A DNA stretch of 64,000 nt, taken from assembly GCF_000374305.1 (NCBI RefSeq), contig NZ_KB894101.1, positions 148,461-212,460 on the forward strand. Direction: 5' to 3'. A program made the translations under genes and the position numbers. The DNA is from Actinomadura flavalba DSM 45200. Lineage in GTDB: Bacteria > Actinomycetota > Actinomycetes > Streptosporangiales > Streptosporangiaceae. Below the pieces are notes generated by a model. The model saw only the letters and a program-made list of their open reading frames with translations. It made no database searches and had not been told where the DNA came from. This document shows, one piece after another, positions 1 through 7,416 of this stretch. The stretch's first letter is position 1. Each line of letters opens with the position of its first letter.

Positions 1-476
1 TCCTCTTCGTCGGCGCGGGCACCACCGGGACGCTGATGGGCTGCGCCCGCTACTTCCGCGAGCACTGCAGGCCCGTCACGATCGTCGCGATCGACGCCGT
101 CGGCTCGGTGACGTTCGGCGGCATCCCCGAACGCCGCATGGTCCCCGGCCTGGGCACCAGCACCCGGCCCGCGCTCGTCGACGAGTCGCTGGTGGACGAC
201 GTCGTGCACGTCCCCGAGACCGACACGATCCGGACCGTGCACGCGCTGTCGTCGCGCGGGTTCCTGTTCGGCGGCTCGACCGGCACCGTCGTCTCCGGCG
301 CCGCCCGCTGGCTGGCCGCCAAGTACCCCGGCGAGCAGCCCGTCGCCGTCGCCATCGCCCCCGACCTCGGTGAACGCTATCTCGACTCGATCTACGAGGA
401 GAGCTGGCTGCGGGAGAACTTCGGCGACCTCACGCCGGAACTGCGGCTCCCCGGCGCCGATATCCTCGGCGTCTGA
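1..476 (+). CDS. sbnA: SbnA-like 2,3-diaminopropionate biosynthesis enzyme (5' end outside window)
   Basis: This is the C-terminal part (about 158 residues) of a PLP-dependent cysteine-synthase-fold enzyme; its start lies before base 1. The first residues read LFVGAGTTGTLMG, the glycine-rich phosphate-binding loop of this fold, followed by a GGSTG turn near the end. In staphyloferrin B biosynthesis SbnA joins O-phospho-L-serine and L-glutamate into the ACEGA intermediate. I assign SbnA rather than plain cysteine synthase because the next gene, 32 bases downstream, is an SbnB homologue, and the pair makes L-2,3-diaminopropionate. A siderophore or peptide cluster probably continues to the left. 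The catalytic PLP lysine is not in the window. Confidence 0.85.
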   Translation, partial: LFVGAGTTGTLMGCARYFREHCRPVTIVAIDAVGSVTFGGIPERRMVPGLGTSTRPALVDESLVDDVVHVPETDTIRTVHALSSRGFLFGGSTGTVVSGAARWLAAKYPGEQPVAVAIAPDLGERYLDSIYEESWLRENFGDLTPELRLPGADILGV

Positions 477-508
477 TCAACACCACCCGTTCTCTGGAGA
501 AACCGGAT

Positions 509-1534
509 ATGACGCAGTCCCCCTCCTTCGCCGTGATCTCGGGTGCCCAGGTGCACGAGGCCGTCACCGGGCGCGAGGCCCAGGTCACCGACATGATCGA
601 GGCGGCGTACCGGCTGCACGGCGAAGGCGCGACCGTCAACCCCGACTCCTACTTCCTGCGGTTCCCCGACGAGCCCGCCAACCGGATCATCGCGCTGCCC
701 GCGTCCGTGCAGGGCGACGTGGACGTGCACGGCATCAAGTGGATCTCCAGCTTCCCCGGGAACGTCGCCAACGGCATCCCCCGGGCGTCGGCCGTCCTGA
801 TCCTCAACGACACCGCGACCGGCTACCCGTTCGCGTGCCTGGAGTCGTCGATCATCAGCGCGGCGCGGACCGCCGCGTCCGCCGCGCTGGCCGCCGCCCG
901 CCTCGCCGACGCGCGCGGCGAGCGGCCCCGCCGCGTCGGGTTCTTCGGCGTCGGGCTGATCGCCCGCTACCTCCACACCTACCTGGCGGGCAACGGGTTC
1001 GACTTCGACGAACTGCACGTGCACGACCTGTCGCGCGAGCACGCCGAGGGGTTCCGGGGCTACCTGGAGCGCACCGAGAAGGGCACGGTCACGATCCACG
1101 ACACGGCCGAGGGCCTGGTCCGCTCGTCGGACCTCATCGTCTTCGCGACCGTCGCGGGCGAGCCGCACGTGACCGACCCGGCCTGGTTCGCGCACAACCC
1201 GCTCGTGCTGCACGTGTCGCTGCGCGACCTGTCGCCGGAGATCATCCTGGCGTCGTACAACATCGTCGACGACGTCGAGCACTGCATGAAGGCGAACACC
1301 TCACCGCACCTGGCCGAGCAGCGGGTCGGGCACCGCGACTTCGTCGCCGGGACGCTGTACGACGTGCTCGTCGGGACGACGGTGCCGCCCGCCGACCGTC
1401 CGGTGGTGTTCTCGCCGTTCGGGCTGGGCGTCCTGGACCTGGCGGTGGCCCGCTACGTGTACGACCGGGTGACCGAGTCGGGCGACCTGACGGAGATCCC
1501 GGGCTTCTTCCACGAGATGAAGCGGTACGGCTGA
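509..1534 (+). CDS. sbnB: SbnB-like 2,3-diaminopropionate biosynthesis dehydrogenase
   Basis: A 341-aa member of the ornithine cyclodeaminase/mu-crystallin family. A Rossmann nucleotide-binding loop (VGFFGVGLIA) lies at residues 143-152, and KWISSFPGN near residue 78 is typical of the family's substrate-binding face. SbnB oxidatively cleaves ACEGA with NAD+ to L-2,3-diaminopropionate and 2-oxoglutarate. The start ATG follows a purine-rich TCTGGAGAAA stretch. Coupling with the upstream sbnA-like gene supports the assignment; the OCD family is otherwise broad. The diaminopropionate would be used by NRPS or NIS enzymes outside the window. Confidence 0.88.
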   Translation: MTQSPSFAVISGAQVHEAVTGREAQVTDMIEAAYRLHGEGATVNPDSYFLRFPDEPANRIIALPASVQGDVDVHGIKWISSFPGNVANGIPRASAVLILNDTATGYPFACLESSIISAARTAASAALAAARLADARGERPRRVGFFGVGLIARYLHTYLAGNGFDFDELHVHDLSREHAEGFRGYLERTEKGTVTIHDTAEGLVRSSDLIVFATVAGEPHVTDPAWFAHNPLVLHVSLRDLSPEIILASYNIVDDVEHCMKANTSPHLAEQRVGHRDFVAGTLYDVLVGTTVPPADRPVVFSPFGLGVLDLAVARYVYDRVTESGDLTEIPGFFHEMKRYG

Positions 1535-1570
1535 CGCTTAGAGTGACGTCGTCGCGGGCAGGCGTCCTGC

Positions 1571-1804
1571 ATGACGGATGAACGCGGCGACGTCCCGTCC
1601 CTGTCGGACGTCCAGCTCCAGGTCTACGAAGCGGTCGCCACCATCGACGCGTCGGGCGGCGCCGCCGACATCGAGACCCTCACCCACCGGCTCGCCCTCC
1701 CCGAAGAAGACCTCTGGGCCGCCCTGAGCCATCTGGTCGACGCCGACCACGTCCACTCCACCCCCGACGGCTACGTTCTCGGCCCCCACGACCGGTCCGC
1801 CTGA
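1571..1804 (+). CDS. Small winged-helix-like protein
   Basis: A 77-aa acidic protein. Its predicted helix-rich pattern (LQVYEAVATID, IETLTHRLALPEEDLWAALSHLVDADHV, then a short beta turn ending DGYVLGPHD) looks like a small winged helix-turn-helix, so a DNA-binding or protein-binding role is possible. I do not recognise a named family. It starts 36 bases after sbnB and ends 4 bases before the convergent Uma2 gene, so it may be the last gene of the sbn transcript or independent. Confidence 0.6.
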   Translation: MTDERGDVPSLSDVQLQVYEAVATIDASGGAADIETLTHRLALPEEDLWAALSHLVDADHVHSTPDGYVLGPHDRSA

Positions 1805-1808
1805 CGCG

Positions 1809-2393
1809 TCAGTCGAACTCGGACGTGTCCAGCGCGAACCCGAAGGGGTCGGGCAGGTCCATCTGCTTGCCGAAGGGCTCCCTAGCAATGCGCGTGTAGT
1901 CGCCCCCCTCCGGGGAGGAGAACAGAACGGTGAAGCGCTCGTCCCTGTCCACCAGGAGGTAGAGCGGGATCGCCCCCGCCGCGTACGCGCGGCGCTTCTT
2001 GTCACGGTCGTGCTGGGCGTGGGAGGACGTGACCTCCACGACCAGTTCCACGCCGCGCGACGGCATCCACGCTTCCGCGCCGAGGAACAGGCGCAGTTGC
2101 CGGGGGGCGAAGACTCCGTCGGGGATCACGCGGTAGGGCTTGCCGTCCGCACCGCGCAGGCTGAGGCCCTTGTTCCCGGAACCGTCCATCTCGGCACTCG
2201 AATGCCGGTAGATCTGCCGGAAGATGGTGGACAGGTAGTCCTCATGATCGCCCAAGGGGGGTGGGGACACGACGATCTCTCCATCGATCAGCTCGGCCCG
2301 GAAGCCTTCCGGGGTGTCCAGCGCGAGGAAGCCATCGAGGAGGACGTCCTGCTCCTCATGCGTGTGCGGTTGCCCATGAGCCATGACGGTCAT
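1809..2393 (-). CDS. Uma2-family endonuclease-like protein (DUF820)
   Basis: A 194-aa protein of the Uma2/DUF820 family, restriction-endonuclease-fold proteins abundant in actinomycetes and cyanobacteria. The N-terminal part has the family's GFRAELIDGEIVVSPPP signature. The PD-(D/E)xK-like core follows as IPDGVF, LVVEVTSSHAQHDRDKKRRAY and YLLVDRD, with conserved Asp, Glu and Lys. The start ATG at 2393 follows a GAGGAGCAGGG ribosome site. These genes often occur in many copies and their cellular role is not established. Its neighbours give no clue. Confidence 0.85.
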   Translation of the reverse strand: MTVMAHGQPHTHEEQDVLLDGFLALDTPEGFRAELIDGEIVVSPPPLGDHEDYLSTIFRQIYRHSSAEMDGSGNKGLSLRGADGKPYRVIPDGVFAPRQLRLFLGAEAWMPSRGVELVVEVTSSHAQHDRDKKRRAYAAGAIPLYLLVDRDERFTVLFSSPEGGDYTRIAREPFGKQMDLPDPFGFALDTSEFD

Positions 2394-2407
2394 GCCCTGC
2401 TCCTCTC

Positions 2408-2421
2408 CTCGTCGCGACGAG
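2408..2421. promoter_or_regulatory. 14-bp palindrome upstream of the Uma2 gene
   Basis: CTCGTCGCGACGAG is a perfect palindrome starting 15 bases upstream of the Uma2 start codon, partly overlapping its ribosome-binding region. It could be an operator or a 5' hairpin. No regulator can be assigned, and palindromes of this length occur by chance in such GC-rich DNA. Confidence 0.25.
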
Positions 2422-2546
2422 CCTAGACGCAGAGCGCCACCTTCCGTGTGCGAATCGTGAGATCGAGTGAGATCGTCACCAGCCTACGCCGCAGCGTGAC
2501 CGCCCGCCAGGAGCGGGCCGGTCCGGATGGTTGGCATACTGCGTCC

Positions 2547-3536
2547 ATGCGGGCAAGCGGTTCCATGTTCGGGCTGGCGTACGGCGACGCGCTCGGGGCT
2601 CCGACCGAGTTCCTGCCGGTCGCGGAGATCACGAGCCGGTTCGGGGCACTCGGCCCGGACGGGCCGTCGGGGACGCCGTGGCGCGTCACCGACGACACGC
2701 AGATGGGTCTGGCGGTCGCCGAGGGGCTGGTCGAGGTGGTCGGCGACGTCTCGCCCGAGCGGCTGGCGCCGGTGTGGACGCGGCGGTTCGTGCAGTGGGC
2801 GCACAGCCCCGACAACGACCGCGCGCCGGGCATGACGTGCCTGCGCGCGTGCGGCGGCCTGGCCGAGGGCGTCCCGTGGGTGGAGGCGACGCAGGCCGGG
2901 TCGAAGGGCTGCGGCGCGAACATGCGCGTGACGCCGGTCGGCCTGGTGCCCGGACTGCCGGACGACGTCCGCGCGGGCGCGGCACAGCTCCAGGCCGCGC
3001 TGACCCACGGCCACCCGACGGGCCTGGCCGCGAGCGAGCTGACGGCCTTCGCGGTGTGGTGGCTGGCGGACGGCCTGGCCCCGTCAGCGCTGCCCGCCGC
3101 GCTCCGCGACCACGCCCGGGCGCAGCGCACGACGTACCACGGCGACTGGCTCGGCGCGCTCTGGCAGCGGCCCGGCACTTCCTCCCCGGAGGAGTTCATC
3201 GCGCGCGGGTGGGACGAGTGCCTGACGGCCCTGGACCGTCTCGACGCCGCCCTGCGCTCCCCCGACCGCGACGCCGACCCGTGCCTGGCCACCGGCGAGG
3301 GCTGGATCGCCGAGGAGGCCCTGGCGACGTCCCTCCTGTGCTTCCTCCTCTTCCCGGACGACCCGGTCGCCGCCCTCCGCCGCGGCGCCGTCACCTCCGG
3401 CGACTCCGACTCGATCGCCTGCCTGGCGGGCGCCTACGCCGGCGCCCACCACGGCATGCCCGCCTGGCCCGCCCACTGGCGCACCACCATCGAATACGCC
3501 GACCGCCTCACCCACGTCTCCACCACCTGGGACTGA
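2547..3536 (+). CDS. ADP-ribosylglycohydrolase family protein
   Basis: A 329-aa protein of the DraG/ARH family, which removes ADP-ribose from proteins or nucleic acids using two divalent metal ions. Metal-ligand motifs are visible: YGDALGAPTEF near residue 10, TDDTQM near residue 50 and SGDSDSIACLAGAYAGA near residue 285. I chose ATG 2547 because homology begins at MFGLAYGD; in-frame codons further upstream do not look coding. A CATACT element about 7 bases before the ATG could be the -10 of a leaderless transcript. No DraT or other ADP-ribosyltransferase is adjacent, so the substrate is unknown. Confidence 0.9.
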   Translation: MRASGSMFGLAYGDALGAPTEFLPVAEITSRFGALGPDGPSGTPWRVTDDTQMGLAVAEGLVEVVGDVSPERLAPVWTRRFVQWAHSPDNDRAPGMTCLRACGGLAEGVPWVEATQAGSKGCGANMRVTPVGLVPGLPDDVRAGAAQLQAALTHGHPTGLAASELTAFAVWWLADGLAPSALPAALRDHARAQRTTYHGDWLGALWQRPGTSSPEEFIARGWDECLTALDRLDAALRSPDRDADPCLATGEGWIAEEALATSLLCFLLFPDDPVAALRRGAVTSGDSDSIACLAGAYAGAHHGMPAWPAHWRTTIEYADRLTHVSTTWD

Positions 3537-3563
3537 ACCGACCGTGAATGTCGGTGCCGGACG

Positions 3564-4025
3564 CTAGCTTCCCGGCACGGACTCCGACGCGCCCGAGGGG
3601 GTGTTCGGGGTGGCCGTCCAGCCTGTCCAGGAGTCGATGGTGATGGCGATGACGGGGCCTTCGGGTGGGTGGGCGCGGTACTGGGGGTAGCGGGCGGTCA
3701 GTAAGGCGGTGGGTTCCGTGCGGGACGCGGGGTCGGTGAGGACGCGGGCGTGGCCGTCCACGCGGACCCACCAGAGGCGGGTCCAGTCGTCGTCGTAGTG
3801 GTCGGCCAGGAGGGTGACGCGGGGGTCGGCGCGGACGTTGGCCAGACGGCGCAGGTCGCGGGTGGACTTCGGCTTGTGGTCCACGGCCGTGTAGAGCGTG
3901 CCGCGATGGACGGCGAACGTCACCGGGACGAGATGGGGACGCCCGTCCTCCCCGACGGTCGCCAGGCGCACGACCGGCACGGACGCCAGCAGCTCCCGCG
4001 CCTCCGATGCCGCGATCTTGGGCAT
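3564..4025 (-). CDS. PPOX-class F420/flavin-dependent oxidoreductase
   Basis: A 153-aa split-barrel protein of the pyridoxamine-phosphate-oxidase-like (PPOX) superfamily. The N-terminal helix (EARELLASVPVVRLATV) is followed by GRPHLVPVTFAVHRGTLYTAVD and the RRLANVRADPRVTLLADHY segment typical of TIGR03668-type F420-dependent enzymes. Such proteins bind F420 or FMN and reduce poorly defined substrates. The reading frame stays open well upstream, but homology starts at MPKIAASEA, so ATG 4025 is used. It is divergent from the secreted protein gene at 4182. Confidence 0.85.
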   Translation of the reverse strand: MPKIAASEARELLASVPVVRLATVGEDGRPHLVPVTFAVHRGTLYTAVDHKPKSTRDLRRLANVRADPRVTLLADHYDDDWTRLWWVRVDGHARVLTDPASRTEPTALLTARYPQYRAHPPEGPVIAITIDSWTGWTATPNTPSGASESVPGS

Positions 4026-4115
4026 ACCGCCATGATTCCCGCCACCGCGACGTGCCACGCACGGACCCGTTAGCCGGTTTCGATGATCTTGTAAAGCGAC
4101 CCTGCGCGCGTAAGT

Positions 4116-4131
4116 GCTCCATTTCTGGAGC
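4116..4131. promoter_or_regulatory. Inverted repeat in the divergent intergenic region
   Basis: GCTCCA-TTTC-TGGAGC is a 6-bp-arm inverted repeat about 50 bases upstream of the secreted-protein start at 4182 and 90 bases upstream of the divergent PPOX gene. It lies where an operator would be expected, but no cognate regulator is visible. Confidence 0.25.
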
Positions 4132-4181
4132 GATCCCGCTGATCTAGCGTCGTGCCGTCGCTGATCATGGAAGGACCTCCC

Positions 4182-4826
4182 ATGCCTCGTCTCACCGGCC
4201 GTCTGCTCGCCGCCGCCGCCGTCCCGGCGCTCGCTCTCTCCCTCGCCGCCCCCGCCCAGGCCGCCACCCTCACCTGGACCATCACCAACCCCGACGCGAC
4301 CAAGGACCTCCTCGCCTGGTCCGGTCCGAACGTCCTGAAGAACAAGGCGGGGAAGACGGTCTTCACCTGCGACAAGACGGCCATCCTCGCCAAGCCCGGC
4401 GCCTCCCGCACGCTCGCGCCGGGCGCCGCCTACCAGGCCGCCGTCCACGGCGGAAGCTTCTCGGCGGGCTGCAAGGCGCCCGACGGGGTCGCCTGGGGTT
4501 CGGGGACGCTCAGCGGCAACTACCACCTCTGGCTCCGGGCCACGGCCTATGACGCGGCGGCCGACGCCGCCGACTTCACGTGGACCGGCCAGACCGGCCA
4601 GGTCCTCGTCTACGGCAAGCCCGGATGCACGTTCTTCCTCGGGGACGTGAAGTTCCGCTACAGCAACGTCGCCTCCACCTTCACCTCCACGACCGGCAAG
4701 GTCACGTTCGCCTCCAACTCGCCCGCCACCAACTGCGCCGGGCTGCTGACCCACGGCGAGACAGTCACCTTCACCGGCACCTACACGGCCAACCTCGCCT
4801 ACAAGTTCCGCGCCGCCACGAGCTGA
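4182..4826 (+). CDS. Secreted hypothetical protein
   Basis: A 214-aa protein with a clear signal peptide: a short basic start (MPRLTGR), a hydrophobic Ala/Leu stretch and a likely cleavage after AAPAQA near residue 27. The mature part is beta-rich and Thr/Asn/Gly-rich, with three or four cysteines that could form disulfides (TCDK, GCKAPDG, GCTFFL, NCAGL). No catalytic motif was recognised. ATG 4182 is preceded by GGAAGGA at good spacing, which favours it over the upstream in-frame ATG. It resembles small actinomycete exported proteins of unknown role. Confidence 0.8.
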   Translation: MPRLTGRLLAAAAVPALALSLAAPAQAATLTWTITNPDATKDLLAWSGPNVLKNKAGKTVFTCDKTAILAKPGASRTLAPGAAYQAAVHGGSFSAGCKAPDGVAWGSGTLSGNYHLWLRATAYDAAADAADFTWTGQTGQVLVYGKPGCTFFLGDVKFRYSNVASTFTSTTGKVTFASNSPATNCAGLLTHGETVTFTGTYTANLAYKFRAATS

Positions 4827-4972
4827 CGCGCACGGACCGGGCGCCCGGCGGGAACCGCCGGGCGTCCGCCCGTCCGAGGGCGGACCGGTTTCCGCGCCAT
4901 TTGAAGGTCCCTCATGTTCATGATCTCCGAGCGCGTACGCTGAGCGGATTCGCGACCGTTGGGGAGAGTGGC

Positions 4973-5890
4973 ATGACCGTCGTCACGCTGGGCGCGCACA
5001 TCGTGGACGTCCTGGCCCGTCCGGTGGACGCGCTGCCCGCCGGGCACGACACCGTCGTCGTCGAGCAGGTGCGGCTGGCGGCGGCCGGGTCGGCGGCGGG
5101 GACCGCCGTGGCGCTGGCGCGGCTGGGCAACGACGTGGTGTCGGTCGGCGCGATCGGCGACGACGACCTCGGCGACCTGCTCACCCGCATGATGTCCCGC
5201 GAGGGCGTGGACGTGAGCGGCCTGGTGCGCCGCACCGCCGACCAGACCAGCGCGTCCATCCTGCCGATCCGCTCGGACGGCGGACGCCCCGTCCTGCACG
5301 CCCCCGGCGCGAACCGCACGCTGACGTCCGGCGCGGTCGACCCGGGCCTGCTCGTCGCCGCCGACGCCGTGCACGTCGGCGGTCCCGACGTGGTGGAGGG
5401 CCTGTCCGATCCGGCGTTCTTCCACACACTGGACACGGCGCGGGCCTCCGGCACGATCGTCACGATGGACGTGCTGTCGGAGGCGCCGGACCTGCTGGAG
5501 GCGGCGTCGGCGTTCCTCCCGCACGTGGACTACTTCCTGCCGAACGAGCAGCAGGCGCTGGCGATGACGGGCGCGTCCGACCCGGTCACCGCCGCCCGGC
5601 GGCTGCGCGACCGGGGCCCCCGGGCCGTCGTCGTGACGCTCGGCGAGCACGGCAGCCTGCTCGTCGGCCCCGACGGCGTCGACCGCCTGCCCGCACACAA
5701 GGTGGACGTCGTGGACACCACCGGCTGCGGCGACGCCTACTGCGCGGGCTTCATCACCGGGCTGCTGCACGGCCTGGCCGTCCGCGACGCCGCCCAGTGG
5801 GGCACCGCCGCCGCGGCGCTCGTCGCCGCCGACCTCGGCTCGGGCACCGGCCTGGCGACGCTGGGCGCCCTCAAGGCCCTGCTGCCCTGA
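4973..5890 (+). CDS. PfkB-family carbohydrate/nucleoside kinase
   Basis: A 305-aa ribokinase-fold kinase. It shows the N-terminal glycine-rich region (AAAGSAAGTAVALARLG, residues 36-52), the central AIGDDDLGDLL, and the C-terminal PfkB signature VDTTGCGDAYCAGF near residues 248-260, with the catalytic Asp in GCGD. The usual motif is GAGD; Cys in place of Ala is a mild variant. It phosphorylates a sugar or nucleoside hydroxyl with ATP; the substrate cannot be told from sequence. ATG 4973 follows GGGGAGAG. It is convergent with the ACT gene across a strong hairpin. Confidence 0.88.
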   Translation: MTVVTLGAHIVDVLARPVDALPAGHDTVVVEQVRLAAAGSAAGTAVALARLGNDVVSVGAIGDDDLGDLLTRMMSREGVDVSGLVRRTADQTSASILPIRSDGGRPVLHAPGANRTLTSGAVDPGLLVAADAVHVGGPDVVEGLSDPAFFHTLDTARASGTIVTMDVLSEAPDLLEAASAFLPHVDYFLPNEQQALAMTGASDPVTAARRLRDRGPRAVVVTLGEHGSLLVGPDGVDRLPAHKVDVVDTTGCGDAYCAGFITGLLHGLAVRDAAQWGTAAAALVAADLGSGTGLATLGALKALLP

Positions 5891-5903
5891 CCCCCGGCAC
5901 GGT

Positions 5904-5945
5904 GGAACCCCCGGGTGCGACCGCGCCGCCGCACCCGAGGGTTCC
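5904..5945. terminator. Bidirectional hairpin terminator between pfkB and the ACT gene
   Basis: A 16-bp stem (GGAACCCCCGGGTGCG against CGCACCCGAGGGTTCC, one mismatch) with a 10-base loop starts 13 bases after the PfkB stop and lies between two convergent genes. It has no U-tract, as is common in actinomycetes. Position and stem strength support a shared terminator. Confidence 0.65.
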
Positions 5946-6008
5946 GTCAATCTAGACGCGGGCCGCGCGGCGTTGGTTTCCGCGCGGTGAACATTTCCGG
6001 CGCCGGTC

Positions 6009-6653
6009 TCACCCGCCCGCTTCGGCGTGGCGGAGCGCGTCCGCCGCGAAGACGGCCTCGGCCGCGCCGACGAGCTGTTCCAGCCGCCCGATCTCGGTGC
6101 GGTGGAACGGCGGGGCGCCGGCGCGGGCGACGAGCAGCGCGTACCCGTCCGGCATCGGGACGAGCGCGTACTGCGTGCCGTCCCCGGCGGTGATCGCGCG
6201 GGCGCGGACGGGTTCGAGGTCGGGCAGGTCCAGGCTCCGGTCGGCGCCGAGGCTGAGGTGGATGACGCGCGTGCCGTCCGGGACGGTCTCGACGAGCGCG
6301 GCCCAGTCGGCGCTGACCAGCGCGGGCACCGCGTCGGCGAGCGTGATCGGGCCGCGTCCGGGGTCGGCGGCGAGCTGGCCGACCAGCTCGACGTCGGGGA
6401 ACGCGCCGGGCGGCTCGGCGGTCGGCCAGATGCCGACGATCTCGACGCCGGCGACGGCGGCGAGCCCGTCGCAGAGCCGGTCGATGCCCGCTCCGGCGGG
6501 CCACTGGACGGTGAAGTCGTCCAGTGCCCGTCCGCTGTCGCGCTCCAGCACGGCCATCTGCACCACGTCCGCCCCGGCGGCTCCGAGGACCTTCGCGACC
6601 TGTCCCAGCGAACCGGGCCGGTCCGGGAGCCGTACGCGCACGCGCAGCAACAT
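6009..6653 (-). CDS. ACT-domain amino-acid-binding protein
   Basis: A 214-aa protein beginning with an ACT domain: MLLRVRVRLPDRPGSLGQVAKVLGAAGADVVQM matches the beta-alpha-beta start of ligand-binding ACT modules. The rest (PVALVSADWAALVETVP, YALVPMPDGYALLVARAG) resembles the C-terminal region of small actinomycete ACT proteins with a GAF-like domain. It probably senses an amino acid; no enzyme domain is fused. ATG 6653 is chosen because GGAGG lies 5 bases before it; the in-frame GTG at 6659 overlaps this ribosome site. Confidence 0.82.
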   Translation of the reverse strand: MLLRVRVRLPDRPGSLGQVAKVLGAAGADVVQMAVLERDSGRALDDFTVQWPAGAGIDRLCDGLAAVAGVEIVGIWPTAEPPGAFPDVELVGQLAADPGRGPITLADAVPALVSADWAALVETVPDGTRVIHLSLGADRSLDLPDLEPVRARAITAGDGTQYALVPMPDGYALLVARAGAPPFHRTEIGRLEQLVGAAEAVFAADALRHAEAGG

Positions 6654-6818
6654 CGTCACCTCCAGTCACCGCGTCGGCGACGCGGCGTTGCGACCACCCT
6701 CGGCCACCTGCGTTTCCGTCGTGTTACCGAACCATGACACCGGCGCGAAACCGCGTTCGCGCAACGCGCGACTTTGCGCGTCCTTGCCGGTTCTCTACCC
6801 CTGCGCGGCCCTGGGCGT

Positions 6819-6824
6819 TAGGGT
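6819..6824 (+). promoter_or_regulatory. -10 element for a leaderless GrpE-Hsp70-GTPase operon transcript
   Basis: TAGGGT fits the actinobacterial TANNNT -10 pattern and sits 8 bases before the GTG at 6833, the spacing seen for leaderless mRNAs. No convincing -35 is visible and no ribosome site precedes the GTG. It would drive the six-gene operon starting at 6833. Confidence 0.4.
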
Positions 6825-6832
6825 TACTGCAC

Positions 6833-7408
6833 GTGTCGAGCGAGCCGGAACCCCCTGTCAGCGCGGACCCGGGCGACGCGCCCGTGCCCGGGACGGCGTC
6901 GGCGCAGGTCGTCGCGGCACTCGCCGCGCTCGGCGCCCGCCTCGACCGCGAGCATGAGCGGGCCGCGCACCGGGAGGCCGTCATCGACCGGCTGCACGAG
7001 GAGAACCAGCGGCTGCGCCGCGGCGAGCTGGAATCCGCGCTCGCGCCGCTGCGCGCGGCCCTGTACCGGTTGCACGACCACGCCCGCCGCGAGGCCCGCC
7101 GCTTCGCCGAGCCCGACCCGCCGGACGCCGGGTACGCCGCCCCGCTGCTCGCCGCGCTCGCCGACGACGTCGCCGACGCGCTGGCCCGGTCGGGCGTGGA
7201 GCGGTTCACGGTGGCGGCGGGCGCCCCCTACGACGTGACGCGCCACCGTCCGGTGGCCGTGGAGACCGTGACGGACCCGGAGCTGGCGGAGACCGTCCGG
7301 GGTGTCTTGTCCGATGGTTTTGAGCAGAACGGCCGGATCGTCCGCAAAGCGGAGGTCCGCGTCGGTAAGCTCCCCGCTCCGGTCGCCGACCGCGGGACCG
7401 ACAGGTGA
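6833..7408 (+). CDS. GrpE-like nucleotide exchange factor of the Hsp70/GTPase operon
   Basis: A 191-aa protein. After a disordered Pro/Ala/Glu N-terminus it has a long charged helix (LDREHERAAHREAVIDRLHEEN, residues 36-58) like the GrpE coiled coil. The C-terminal part keeps the GrpE head pattern (GVERFTVAAGAPYDVTRHRPVAVE, then GFEQNGRIVRKAEVRVGK). GrpE drives ADP release from DnaK. This copy is diverged and sits next to a non-canonical Hsp70, so it is probably a dedicated exchange factor rather than the housekeeping GrpE. The GTG start is chosen from the promoter position and the lack of coding character upstream. Its stop is 8 bases before the Hsp70 ATG. Confidence 0.8.
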   Translation: MSSEPEPPVSADPGDAPVPGTASAQVVAALAALGARLDREHERAAHREAVIDRLHEENQRLRRGELESALAPLRAALYRLHDHARREARRFAEPDPPDAGYAAPLLAALADDVADALARSGVERFTVAAGAPYDVTRHRPVAVETVTDPELAETVRGVLSDGFEQNGRIVRKAEVRVGKLPAPVADRGTDR

Positions 7409-7416
7409 AGAGGGAT

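Noticed and set aside
3508..4122. Alternative minus-strand frame overlapping the PPOX gene
   Set aside because: The PPOX frame has the expected split-barrel motifs; the overlapping frame is Arg/Pro-rich without any domain.
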